A DNA stretch of 64,000 nucleotides from Clostridiaceae bacterium Marseille-Q3526. Lineage in GTDB: Bacteria > Bacillota > Clostridia > Lachnospirales > Lachnospiraceae. Below, piece by piece: positions 8,204 through 16,951 of this stretch. A model generated the notes under the pieces. The model did not search any database, had not been told where the DNA came from, and was given only the letters and a program-made list of their open reading frames with translations. The first letter of the stretch is position 1. Each line of letters begins with the position of its first letter. The position numbers and the translations under genes are program-made. The stretch is taken from positions 538,406-602,405 of the forward strand of contig JAGTTS010000002.1 in NCBI GenBank assembly GCA_018223375.1, given 5' to 3'.

Positions 8204-9729
8204 TTATTTTTCAAGAACTGTCAATTCGTATGGTTTCATCACAAAAACTTCCGATTCCGGAGTCTTCTGCCGCTCCCTGTAATTTTCAAGCAGCAGTTTT
8301 CCGTCTATCCACTCTTTTCCAATGAGCACGGTCTGCTCTTCCTTTCCCAGATTGCAGAACACAGCTATTTTATCTGATCCCAGCTCTCTTTCGTAAGCAA
8401 GCGTCATGTCGTTTCCCGTCTCCAGGAAGGAAATGGTTCCCTCTGCAATTACCGGACGTTTCTTTCTCAGAGAAATGAGCATTTTATAGAAGGACAGAAT
8501 GGAATCGGGATCCTCTTTCTGAAACTCTGCCGTAATCTCCTCCCTGAATGCGCCGGACAGGGAAAGCCACGGCTCTGCCTCTGAAAACCCTCCATATGTC
8601 CCGCTGTTCCACTGCATAGGAGTTCTTCCGTTATCCCTGGAACGGGCCGCCAGAATCCGGAGCGCTTCCTCCTCCGTCCTGCCCTTCCCCAGCAGGATCT
8701 GATAGTAATTCAGGCTCTCCACATCCCGGTACTGGCCAATAGAAGAATAGTGGGCATTCAGCATTCCAATCTCCTCTCCCTGGTAAATGTAAGGGGTTCC
8801 CCTCATCAAGTGGATCATGCCTGCCAGCATCTTGGCCGACTCCTTCCAATAGTCCCCTTCGTCTCCCATCCGGCTTACAATGTGGGGCTGATCGTGATTG
8901 CACCAGAAGAGGGCATTCCAGCCGCCTCCTGCCTGCATACCCAGCTGCCACTGCATAAACAGCTCCTTCAGCTTTTTATAATCAGGAACAGCCAGCGTCC
9001 ACTTGTCTCCGTCCTTGTAATCTACCTTCAAATGATGAAAGTTAAAGCACATGGACAGCTCCTTTTCCTTCGGGGAGGAATATCTGATACAGTGCTCAAG
9101 GGAAGTGGAGGACATTTCTCCCACTGTCACAAAATCTTCTATTCCTGCGCTGCACACCAGCTCTTTCAGGTATTCGTGGATATGGGGGCCGTCTGTATAA
9201 AATCTGCGGCCGTCTCCCTCTGAATCATCTTCCAGCCGCTCCGGCTTGGAAACCAGATTGATCACGTCAAATCGAAAGGCCCGGATCCCCTTTTCCTTCC
9301 AGAACCGCAGGATTTCCTTCAGCTCTTCGCGCACCTCAGGATTATCCCAGTTTAAATCAGCCTGCGTCACATCATATAAATGGAGATACCATTGTTTCAG
9401 ATGAGGCACATACTCCCATGCAGAGCCGCCGAATTTCGACTGCCAGTTCGTAGGCGGCTAATCCGCGCTTCCGTCCCTGAACAGATAGTAATTCTGATAT
9501 TTCTTATCTCCTGCCAGGGCCTTCTGAAACCATTCGTGTTCTGTGGAAGTATGGTTAAACACCATATCAAGCATAAGCCCCATACCGCGCTTCTGGCTTT
9601 CTTTAATTAAGAGTTCTAAATCCTCCATGGTTCCAAAGTCTGGATTGATCTTTCTGTAATCTGCCATGTCTGTCTCCTGTCCTTCTCTTATCCTTTTATC
9701 TTTTTTGTTATGTTCCATTTTTTCATCAT
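8204..9729 (-). pseudogene. treC: Decayed trehalose-6-phosphate hydrolase (treC/treA), 5' deletion plus in-frame amber
   Basis: A GH13 alpha-glucosidase that would split trehalose 6-phosphate into glucose and glucose 6-phosphate. Preserved parts are MLDMVFNHTSTEHEWF, FRFDVINLVSKP, VTVGEMSS and FWCNHDQPHIVSRMGDEG. Two lesions are visible. A TAG stop at 9458-9460 interrupts DGSAD and PPTNWQSKFGGSAWEY in the same frame; related proteins, as recalled, have Gln there, so CAG to TAG would explain it. The N-terminus is also short: the first barrel strand and about 60 residues are missing, and the remaining frame starts near ADYRKINPDFGTM. A MMKKW-like start at 9729, touching the treP stop, runs out of frame into a stop. 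Expression of a working enzyme is unlikely. Confidence 0.88.
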
Positions 9730-11492
9730 TTACCGGAATTCTGCCACAACTGTCTCATTCGCCTTTACATCCATTCCTGTATGGAACTGGATTTCTGCCG
9801 CGCTTCCTTTATTAGGAATTACGCAGATCGTCACGTCAGGATGGCCGGCAGCCTTAATCTTCGCTCTGTCAAATTTGATCAGCGGAGTTCCTGCGCCGAC
9901 CTTCTGCCCTTCTTTTACCAGATATTCAAAACCGTCTCCGTTCATGCTGACGGTGTCGATACCAATGTGAAGCACAAGTTCCATGCCGTTTGAAAGGCGC
10001 AGGCCGCAGGCATGGCGGGAATCCTGCATTAACACGGCAATCTCCACGTCTACAGGGGAGCACAAAATATCGCTATCCGGAAGAATCGCCATGCCTTCTC
10101 CCATCATTCCTGATGAGAACACTCCGTCTCCCACTTCTTCTAAGGAAATCGCTTTCCCAGATAAAAATGCAGTGAAGATGCCCTTTTTCTCTTCTGTTTC
10201 CTCTGGATCCGGCCTGGAGCTTTCCGCTTTTGCAGGCGCGTTTTCTTCTCCGGAAACCTCTGCGCTTTCCTCCTTCTGCTCCGCCTGCGGTTTCCCCATC
10301 GTTCTTTTTCCTGCAGCCACCGTCAGAAGGAAGGGCGCTGCCGCTGCAATTGCCATGCAGACTGCAAAGGACGCCATATAGGGCGGCTGAATGGACAGAA
10401 TCCCTGGAATGCCTCCTACGCCGATGGCGTTTGCAGTCACTCCCATGGCCACGCAGGCCACAGCATGGTTCCGCCGTAATCTGCAATCAGCTGCAGGTCG
10501 ATGGCGTTGGACATGTGGTGAAGCCCCGTAATCACAAGAGGCGCGTAGGAAACGCCGAACACAGCGGCAAATACAATTTTAAAGCTTCCTGTAATTCCGG
10601 AAAATACAAGGGAAGAAACGGCTTCGCCAATCTTCCAGCCAATGGGGCCCAGCACAAAGTGAGCGGCCATAACAGATAAAAGCAGGCTGAAAAACGGAAC
10701 GACGATCATGGAAACCACCTGAGGCGTAATTTTCCTGAAAAACTTTTCCAGATAAACCAGAGTAAACGCCGCTAAGATCGCCGGAAGCACCTGCCCCTGA
10801 TAACCGATCATGTTAATCTGAAAAGCTCCGAAATTCCATTTAGGAATATCGGCCGCCGCCGTTCCGGCTACTGCATAGGCGTTTAAAAGCTGTCCTGATA
10901 CCAGCGTCAGTCCCAGCACAATGCCAAGCATCTGAGTCGTTCCCATCTTCTTTGTCACAGACCAGCAGATGCCTACGGGGAGCATGTGGAAAATGGCCTC
11001 CCCTATCAGCCAGAGAAAGCTGTCAATCCCTGCCCAGAACTGGCTTAAATCACAGAGCGTCTTTGTCCCGTTCTCAAAGAGATACAGACTGTCGATACAA
11101 TTGCGGAAGCCCAGAATCAGGCCGCCTGTAATGATAGCCGGGAGCAGCGGCGCGAAAATCTCCGCCATCGCCGCAATGAATCTCTGCAGGAGATTCTGGT
11201 TCTTCTTTGCCGCGTTCTTGACCGCGTCTTTGGATACCCCCTCAATCCCAGCCGTTTTGACAAATTCGTTGTAAAAGTCAGCGACCGTGTTTCCGATAAT
11301 CACCTGAAACTGTCCAGACTGCGTAAAGCTTCCTTTGACCGATTTCAGCGCCTCTATGGCTTTCACATCGGCTTTCTCCGGATCTGCCAGCGCAAAACGC
11401 ATTCTCGTCATACAATGTGAAACTGCCGCGATGTTCTCCTTTCCTCCCACCAGGCGCAGCAGCTGGCGGGCGTCCTCTGCATATTTTCCCAT
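9730..11492 (-). pseudogene. treP: Decayed trehalose PTS permease treP (EIIB-EIIC-EIIA), internal deletion with frameshift
   Basis: The 5' part encodes an intact EIIB domain (phospho-Cys in AVSHCMTRMRFAL) and most of EIIC. That frame ends at TMLWPAWPWE. In another frame, from 10461, follow GVTANAIGVGGIPGILSIQP, the last membrane segments and a complete EIIA-Glc domain (CGLRLSNGMELVLHIGIDTV). Compared with TreP as I know it, roughly 65-70 residues including the conserved EPALFGVN loop are missing between the parts. A GTGGCC repeat at the junction (around 10445-10470) could have mediated the deletion. AGGAGG stands before the start. It is the first gene of the tre operon, upstream of treC. The EIIA half might still be made only if reinitiated; no ribosome site supports this. 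Confidence 0.88.
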
Positions 11493-11516
11493 CTCTTATT
11501 CCTCCACAGCAACAAA

Positions 11517-11534
11517 ACTTGTTTGAACATGTTC
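11517..11534. promoter_or_regulatory. TreR-type operator 1
   Basis: ACTTGTTTGAACATGTTC, an imperfect palindrome lying just downstream of the treP -10, over the expected transcription start. The core TTGTTTGAACATGT is repeated exactly in operator 2. Confidence 0.7.
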
Positions 11535-11544
11535 TTTTATTCTT

Positions 11545-11573
11545 GTTATAGCATACTTGTTTGAACATGTCAA
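11545..11573 (-). promoter_or_regulatory. Promoter of treP
   Basis: Reads on the minus strand as TTGACA (11568-11573), 17 bases, TATAAC (11545-11550). It is a near-consensus vegetative promoter whose -35 and spacer are covered by operator 2. Confidence 0.8.
11555..11572. promoter_or_regulatory. TreR-type operator 2
   Basis: ACTTGTTTGAACATGTCA, sharing 16 of 18 bases with operator 1 and overlapping the treP -35 and spacer. This placement fits repression by steric exclusion. Confidence 0.7.
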
Positions 11574-11589
11574 CCCTTCTTCCCGATAT

Positions 11590-11601
11590 TTGTTTAAACA
11601 A
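11590..11601. promoter_or_regulatory. TreR-type operator 3
   Basis: TTGTTTAAACAA, a perfect 12-base palindrome related to the other two sites and lying 4 bases before the treR -35. It suggests autoregulation. Confidence 0.6.
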
Positions 11602-11605
11602 GCGG

Positions 11606-11634
11606 TTGACTTTCTCCCGGCAGCTTCCTATAAT
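11606..11634 (+). promoter_or_regulatory. Promoter of treR
   Basis: TTGACT (11606-11611), 17-base spacer, TATAAT (11629-11634). The leader to the GGAGGT site is only about 5-10 bases long. Confidence 0.8.
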
Positions 11635-11656
11635 AAACTGTAATGGAGGTAACCGT

Positions 11657-12385
11657 ATGCCAAAAGCAAGATATGAAAATATTTACAGGGACTTGAAAGA
11701 GAAAATTGAGACGAACACCTTTGCCTACCAGGAGTTTCTGCCTCCGGAACATACTCTGGTGCAGATCTACGGCTGCTCCCGCAACACGCTCCGCCGCGCT
11801 GTGGGCCTTCTGGTCACTGACGGCTATGTACAGACCTTGCAGGGCAAGGGCGTGCGCAACATCTACCAGCCGGCGGAACAGACCTCCTTTACTATCGGTG
11901 AAATCGAGAGCTTCCGGGAATCTGCGGCGCGAAACGGCCACACACCGCTCACAGAGGTTCTTCTTTTTGCTGAATTGACTGTGAATGAAAAACAGTCCCG
12001 CGCTATGGGATTTCCGGCGGGGTCTGACGTTTACTACATCCAGCGGCTCCACTATTTAGACGGTATTCCGCTGATTCTCAACCACAACTATTTTCTGAAG
12101 GAGGCGGCCCCCGGCCTGACCAGGGAAATCGCGGAACAATCGATTTATCAATATCTGGAAGAAACGCTGCGCATGACGATTGTAAACAGCAAACGCGTAA
12201 TGACGGTAGAAAAAATGACGGAAATTGACGAGAAATATCTGAAAATGAACGCTTTGGATTACAACTGCGTCGCTGTGGTCAGCAGCCAGACCTTCAACAG
12301 CAGCGGCGTTCTGTTTGAGTACACCCAGTCTCGCCACCGCCCGGATTATTTCCGGTTTTACGATAACGCCGTAAGAAAAGGATAG
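11657..12385 (+). CDS. treR: GntR-family trehalose operon repressor TreR
   Basis: A 242-residue regulator with an N-terminal winged helix (RYENIYRDLKEKIETN, then CSRNTLRRAVGLLVTDGYVQ) and a C-terminal UTRA effector domain (VYYIQRLHYLDGIPLILNHNY). TreR proteins bind trehalose 6-phosphate. The ATG at 11657 has GGAGGT 7 bases upstream; a longer frame begins inside operator 2 and is rejected. It is divergent from treP, with three palindromes between. No lesion is visible, although both structural genes it would control are broken. Confidence 0.9.
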   Translation: MPKARYENIYRDLKEKIETNTFAYQEFLPPEHTLVQIYGCSRNTLRRAVGLLVTDGYVQTLQGKGVRNIYQPAEQTSFTIGEIESFRESAARNGHTPLTEVLLFAELTVNEKQSRAMGFPAGSDVYYIQRLHYLDGIPLILNHNYFLKEAAPGLTREIAEQSIYQYLEETLRMTIVNSKRVMTVEKMTEIDEKYLKMNALDYNCVAVVSSQTFNSSGVLFEYTQSRHRPDYFRFYDNAVRKG

Positions 12386-12407
12386 TAAAAAAAGGATAAA
12401 ACAAGAG

Positions 12408-12456
12408 AGAGGGAGAAGTTTTGCGCTCCATCTAAGGCGCTGAAACCTTCTCCCTC
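12408..12456. terminator. Bidirectional terminator between treR and spoIIQ
   Basis: AGAGGGAGAAG/CTTCTCCCTCT arms plus an inner GCGC pairing. It lies between convergent genes with T-rich flanks on the minus-strand side. Confidence 0.7.
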
Positions 12457-12505
12457 TGCTCCATCAGAAAATCCTCTGAAAGCCTCTTCTTTTATTCTTC
12501 CTCTG

Positions 12506-13285
12506 CTATTCCAGGTAGTCCAGGGCGTCTACGGGCTGTCCTCCCTGCTTTAGCTCAAAGAATACGTTGTTTCCCTCTGTGGCATAATATTTTGTAGGCT
12601 CAGCCACATAGCCGATAATATCTCCTTTGCAGAGGTACTCTCCTTCCAGGGCTTTTACATCCTTCAGCTGTCCGCAGACGGCTGTGTACTCATTTCCCAG
12701 ATCCATGACCACGTAATTGCCTATCTCCTCGTTGGCCCCGCATTCCGTGACTCTTGCGTTGGCCGGGGCCTGGACAGGACTGCTTACGTCGCTCTGAATA
12801 ATAAGCGCCGGATTGCATTTATACTGATCCAGCGTGGGAAAATAGATGGTCGCGTCCATGCTGTAATCCAGGAGAATATTTCCTGTTACAGGCCAGGCCA
12901 GCTTATCTGCCTCCTTGAAATCGAGAGCCAGAGCTTTCGCTCCTGTCCTGGACGCGGCTTCTCTGTCTTCCTTCCCATCTCCCTCCAAATCCTTCGGATC
13001 GGGGCGGTCCTCCCTGGAGTACTCGGCGTCGGAGCTTCCCGCCACCTTAATGTCCTCTTTCTGCTCTTCTGCATCCTGTTTTCCTGTTTTCTCCTCTGTA
13101 TGCGGATTCTGTTCTACGATATATCCGCCTGTCTCCGGAACCTCCAGATATGGATTTTCCTCCACCCTGTCGTTTCCCTGTCTGAATCTGACTGCGCCTG
13201 CTGCGGCAACTATAGTCAGCAGGCCTAGCACCATCATTCCAAGGAGAATTTTATCCTTGAACAACTGGTTCATTTTCTCTTTCAC
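12506..13285 (-). CDS. spoIIQ: Stage II sporulation protein SpoIIQ-like, LytM/M23 domain lacking catalytic residues
   Basis: A 259-residue protein: short cytoplasmic start, a membrane helix (LLGMMVLGLLTIVAAAGAV), an acidic linker, then an M23-like domain from about residue 125. In Bacillus, SpoIIQ in the forespore membrane pairs with SpoIIIAH across the intermembrane space. The usual zinc ligands are not seen: HxxxD is replaced by NPALIIQSDV, and the HxH region reads NNVFFELKQGG. GTG at 13285 is chosen because GAGGTGAT lies 4 bases before it; ATG at 13273 is an alternative. It follows spoIID by 40 bases. Confidence 0.82.
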   Translation of the reverse strand: MKEKMNQLFKDKILLGMMVLGLLTIVAAAGAVRFRQGNDRVEENPYLEVPETGGYIVEQNPHTEEKTGKQDAEEQKEDIKVAGSSDAEYSREDRPDPKDLEGDGKEDREAASRTGAKALALDFKEADKLAWPVTGNILLDYSMDATIYFPTLDQYKCNPALIIQSDVSSPVQAPANARVTECGANEEIGNYVVMDLGNEYTAVCGQLKDVKALEGEYLCKGDIIGYVAEPTKYYATEGNNVFFELKQGGQPVDALDYLE

Positions 13286-13325
13286 GCTTATCACCTCGGT
13301 AATATTCTTACCAAACCGAGGCAGC

Positions 13326-14246
13326 TTATTCAGAAATCAGTTCAATATTTTTATAATAATATTTCAGCAGCTCCTCCGCCGCAGCCCCCTCTTTTGCCTT
13401 CTCATTGGCTCCCCATTGATCAAAGCCATAGCCATGTCCTTCTCCACGGACAAGGCAGCGGATGTTTTCCCCCATCTCCTCAAAGGAAAAAGCCGCTGAT
13501 TTCAGCCCCAGCGCATACTGAATTTCCTCTCCTGTGTAAATTCTTTCTCCCACCTTCATCTGGATCACATATCCCGCTTCATCCCGTTCCACAATCTGAA
13601 GGCTTTGATAGGCTTCCTTGGGCGTAAGCTGCAGCGAATGATCCATCTCGTTCAGACGCCGGCAGAATTCCTCCGGCGTAAAGATCACAGACGTCAAATA
13701 CCCCTCTGCCTCCACATCCTTTCCGCAGTCAGCAGAAGCCAGGTAGGGATGCAGGGCGTCCCCCTTTCTTGTTTTCCCCGCACTGATTCTGTGAAACAGC
13801 GGGGCAATCGCTGTTCCCTCAAAGGCGGCAACGGTTCCCCGCGTCTCCCTGGCCGCATCGGCAAAGGTCTGGCAGCAGTCCAGAAAGCTTTCTTTCCCCC
13901 ATGCCTTTCGCATTTCCTTCTCTGTCATAATATCCGCGTCAATGGCAGACTCCGGAATGGAGCTCTCCTCCCCCATCAGACTGTAAAGATACGTCCTGGC
14001 AATGATCATCTGAGCCTTTATCGTTTCCTTCTCATAATCAGCCGGAATCTGCATAGCCGCCATTCCTATAATGTAATCTTCCACAGGAACCGGATAGGCG
14101 TTTCCTCCCCGATCCAGGATTACCATCCTCTGCTCTGCGGCGCTGCTTTCCATTTGAATCATTCCCTCCGCCCTGCCTGTCCATGCCAGGGTAAACAGAT
14201 AGGGAAATAATAAAAGACTTATACACAGGGCCGCCGTCCGTTTCAT
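13326..14246 (-). CDS. spoIID: Stage II sporulation protein SpoIID-like
   Basis: A 306-residue protein with an N-terminal signal/anchor (ALCISLLLFPYLFTLAW) and the SpoIID/LytB domain (VEDYIIGMAAMQIPADYEKE, then IKAQMIIARTYLYSL). The end carries RGEGHGYGFDQWGANEKAKEG, the typical C-terminal motif. SpoIID is a lytic transglycosylase acting in septal peptidoglycan removal during engulfment. The usual AAEMP segment, in which the Glu is catalytic in Bacillus as I recall, reads AMQIP here. AAAGGAG precedes the ATG. Co-transcribed with spoIIQ. Confidence 0.87.
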   Translation of the reverse strand: MKRTAALCISLLLFPYLFTLAWTGRAEGMIQMESSAAEQRMVILDRGGNAYPVPVEDYIIGMAAMQIPADYEKETIKAQMIIARTYLYSLMGEESSIPESAIDADIMTEKEMRKAWGKESFLDCCQTFADAARETRGTVAAFEGTAIAPLFHRISAGKTRKGDALHPYLASADCGKDVEAEGYLTSVIFTPEEFCRRLNEMDHSLQLTPKEAYQSLQIVERDEAGYVIQMKVGERIYTGEEIQYALGLKSAAFSFEEMGENIRCLVRGEGHGYGFDQWGANEKAKEGAAAEELLKYYYKNIELISE

Positions 14247-14351
14247 GAGACATCACTCCTTTATTGATTCATTGCCATTTATGCCTCTAACAGTCTATGT
14301 GAAGGCTTCAGAATTTATGACTGCAGAAAAGGCTTTATTCTTGAAACAAAA

Positions 14352-14393
14352 AAGGAACTATTCTGCTTTTTCATTAAAGTAAAATAGTTCCTT
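14352..14393 (-). terminator. Terminator of glgP
   Basis: AAGGAACTATT and AATAGTTCCTT arms with about 20 bases of loop, followed on the minus strand by TTTTTTG. It is 25 bases after the glgP stop. Confidence 0.8.
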
Positions 14394-14417
14394 CTTTTTA
14401 TATTATTAAAACATCTT

Positions 14418-16868
14418 CTACATTTCTACCTGGATCTTTTCCAGATGCCAGATATCCTTTACATACTCCTCAATGGTTCTGTCAGAGGAGAATTTGCCTG
14501 CGCTGGCTGTATTTAAGAGAGCCGCTCTTGCCCACCAGTCCTCGTTCTTGTAGGCCTCCTCCACTCTCTTCTGAGCCTCTGCATAGGAGCGGAAATCCTT
14601 CAGAATAAAGTATGTGTCGGCCTTTGAGCTGTTTTTCGTGTTTAAGAGAGAGTTATAGATATCTCTGAACAGCTCTGGATTCTCCGGAGCAAAATAGCCG
14701 TTGATTAACTGCATCAGCACTCTTCGGATCTCCTGATCCGTGTTGAAAATCTCCACTGGATTGTAGCCGCCGTTGTTCTCGTAGTTGATTACCTCGTCAG
14801 AGGAAAGTCCGAAGATAAAGGCGTTCTCCTGTCCTACCTCCTCCACGATCTCCACATTGGCTCCGTCCATGGTGCCCAGCGTCAGCGCGCCGTTTAACAT
14901 GAATTTCATATTTCCTGTGCCGGAGGCCTCCTTGCTGGCAGTAGAAATCTGCTCGCTGACGTCAGCCGCGGCAAAAATCAGCTCTGCGTTGGAGACGCGG
15001 TAATCCTCGATAAACACAACCTTGATTTTTCCATTGATGGAGCGGTCGTTGTTGATCACATTGGCAACAGAGTTAATCAGCTTGATGGTCTTCTTGGCAA
15101 TCTGATAGCCTGCCGCCGCCTTGGCTCCGAAGATAAAGGTTCTCGGAACCATCTCCATGTTCGGATTGTCCTTCAGCTGGTTGTACAGATACATAATATG
15201 AAGGATATTTAACAGCTGTCTCTTGTACTCGTGAAGCCTTTTCACCTGGACGTCGAAGATGGATCGCGGATCCACGTCGATTCCATTGTGCTCCTTGATA
15301 TACTTTGCCAGGCGCAGCTTATTATGATACTTGATGTTCATAAACTCCTGCTGGCATTTCTTATCGTCCGCGTAGATTTTCAGCTTTCCAATCTTAGACA
15401 GGTCTGTGATCCACTCGCTTCCAATCTTATCTGTCACCCAGGCGGCCAGCTCCGGATTTCCGTGAAGCAGGAAACGTCTCTGGGTAATGCCGTTTGTCTT
15501 GTTGTTGAACTTCTCCGGCATCATCTCGTAGAAATCCCGCAGCTCCTGATTTTTTAAGATCTCTGTGTGGAGTCTTGCCACGCCGTTGACGGAGAAGCCG
15601 GCCACAATCGCCAGATGGGCCATCTTTACCTGGCCGTCAAAGATGATAGCCATCTTCTTTACCTTCTCGTAATTGCCGGGATAACGTCTCTCCACCTCGA
15701 TTAAGAAGCGGCGGTTAATCTCCTCCACGATCTGGTAGATGCGGGGAAGAAGACGTGAAAACAGCTCAATGGGCCATTTCTCCAGGGCCTCGGACATGAT
15801 GGTATGGTTCGTGTAAGCGCAGCACTTGGTTGTGATATCCCACGCCTCATCCCACTCTAAGCCTTCCACATCCAGGAGAATTCTCATAAGCTCTGCGATA
15901 GCCACCGTAGGATGGGTATCGTTTAACTGGAAAATCACCTTCTCCGGCAGCTTATGGATATCGCTGTGTGTCTCCTTATATTTGGCCACAGCCCGCTGTA
16001 CGCTGGCAGAGATAAAGAAATACTGCTGTTTTAAGCGGAGTTCCTTGCCGGAATAATGGTTATCGTTCGGATAGAGAACCTCCACCAGGTTCTTGGCCAG
16101 ATTCTCCTCCTCCACTGCTTTCTGATAGTCTCCCTTGTCAAAAGCCTGGAGGCTGAAAGAGTTTAACGGCTGCGCGTCCCAGATGCGGAGAGTATTAACC
16201 ATGTTGTTGCCATAGCCGACAATCGGCATATCATAGGGAATCGCCATAACGGAGCGGTATCCCTCCTGAATGAATTTGTTTCTTCCATTCTCCCAGACGG
16301 TCTTTACATAGCCGCCGAACTTTACCTCTGTAGCGTACTCTGCCCGGCGCAGCTCAAAGGGATAACCGTTTTTCAGCCACTCGTCCGGAACCTCGATCTG
16401 ATAGCCGTTCTCGATCTTCTGCTTGAACATACCATAGTGGTAGCGGATTCCGCAGCCATATGCCGGATAGCCCAGGGTAGCCAGAGAGTCTAAAAAGCAG
16501 GCGGCCAGTCTTCCCAGGCCTCCGTTTCCAAGAGCTGGATCCGGCTCCTGATCCTCGATGGTATTTAAGTCAAAGCCCAGCTCTGCCAGAACCTCCCTGA
16601 TCTCCTTCTGCGCTCCAATATTGATCATATTGTTTCCCAGCGCCCGTCCCATCAGAAATTCCATGGACAGATAGTATACGATTTTCGCGTCGTTTTCGTC
16701 GTAGGCCTTATGCGTTGCAATCCACTGGTCAATAATTACGTCCTTCACCGCATAGGCAACTGCCTGGTAAACCTGCTGAGGCGTGGCCTCGTCAATGGTT
16801 TTCCGGTACAGGTTCTTCATATTGTCGATAATGCTTTCTTTCAATGTTTCCTTATCAAAGGTCTGCAT
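14418..16868 (-). CDS. glgP: Glycogen/starch phosphorylase
   Basis: An 816-residue GT35 enzyme that releases glucose 1-phosphate from alpha-1,4-glucans using pyridoxal phosphate. Clear family motifs are DPALGNGGLGRLAACFLDSL, VQLN-type FQLNDTHPTVAIAELMR, and the PLP-lysine region EASGTGNMKFMLNGALTLG. Full length for the family. ATG at 16868 follows AGGAGG by 7 bases; an ATG six codons earlier overlaps the ribosome site. It stands alone between ileS and the sporulation pair; other glycogen genes are not nearby. Confidence 0.96.
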   Translation of the reverse strand: MQTFDKETLKESIIDNMKNLYRKTIDEATPQQVYQAVAYAVKDVIIDQWIATHKAYDENDAKIVYYLSMEFLMGRALGNNMINIGAQKEIREVLAELGFDLNTIEDQEPDPALGNGGLGRLAACFLDSLATLGYPAYGCGIRYHYGMFKQKIENGYQIEVPDEWLKNGYPFELRRAEYATEVKFGGYVKTVWENGRNKFIQEGYRSVMAIPYDMPIVGYGNNMVNTLRIWDAQPLNSFSLQAFDKGDYQKAVEEENLAKNLVEVLYPNDNHYSGKELRLKQQYFFISASVQRAVAKYKETHSDIHKLPEKVIFQLNDTHPTVAIAELMRILLDVEGLEWDEAWDITTKCCAYTNHTIMSEALEKWPIELFSRLLPRIYQIVEEINRRFLIEVERRYPGNYEKVKKMAIIFDGQVKMAHLAIVAGFSVNGVARLHTEILKNQELRDFYEMMPEKFNNKTNGITQRRFLLHGNPELAAWVTDKIGSEWITDLSKIGKLKIYADDKKCQQEFMNIKYHNKLRLAKYIKEHNGIDVDPRSIFDVQVKRLHEYKRQLLNILHIMYLYNQLKDNPNMEMVPRTFIFGAKAAAGYQIAKKTIKLINSVANVINNDRSINGKIKVVFIEDYRVSNAELIFAAADVSEQISTASKEASGTGNMKFMLNGALTLGTMDGANVEIVEEVGQENAFIFGLSSDEVINYENNGGYNPVEIFNTDQEIRRVLMQLINGYFAPENPELFRDIYNSLLNTKNSSKADTYFILKDFRSYAEAQKRVEEAYKNEDWWARAALLNTASAGKFSSDRTIEEYVKDIWHLEKIQVEM

Positions 16869-16951
16869 TCCCCATCCTCCTAACAAGCGTTTTTCGCTTT
16901 TCGGCCAGGGCGGGACTGTTCGCCCCGCCCGTCAGCTTCCTTCCGCTTTCG

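Noticed and set aside
9458..9460. Recoding of the treC TAG as pyrrolysine or by suppression
   Set aside because: treC also lacks its N-terminus, and the paired permease is broken, so pseudogene decay explains the stop better.
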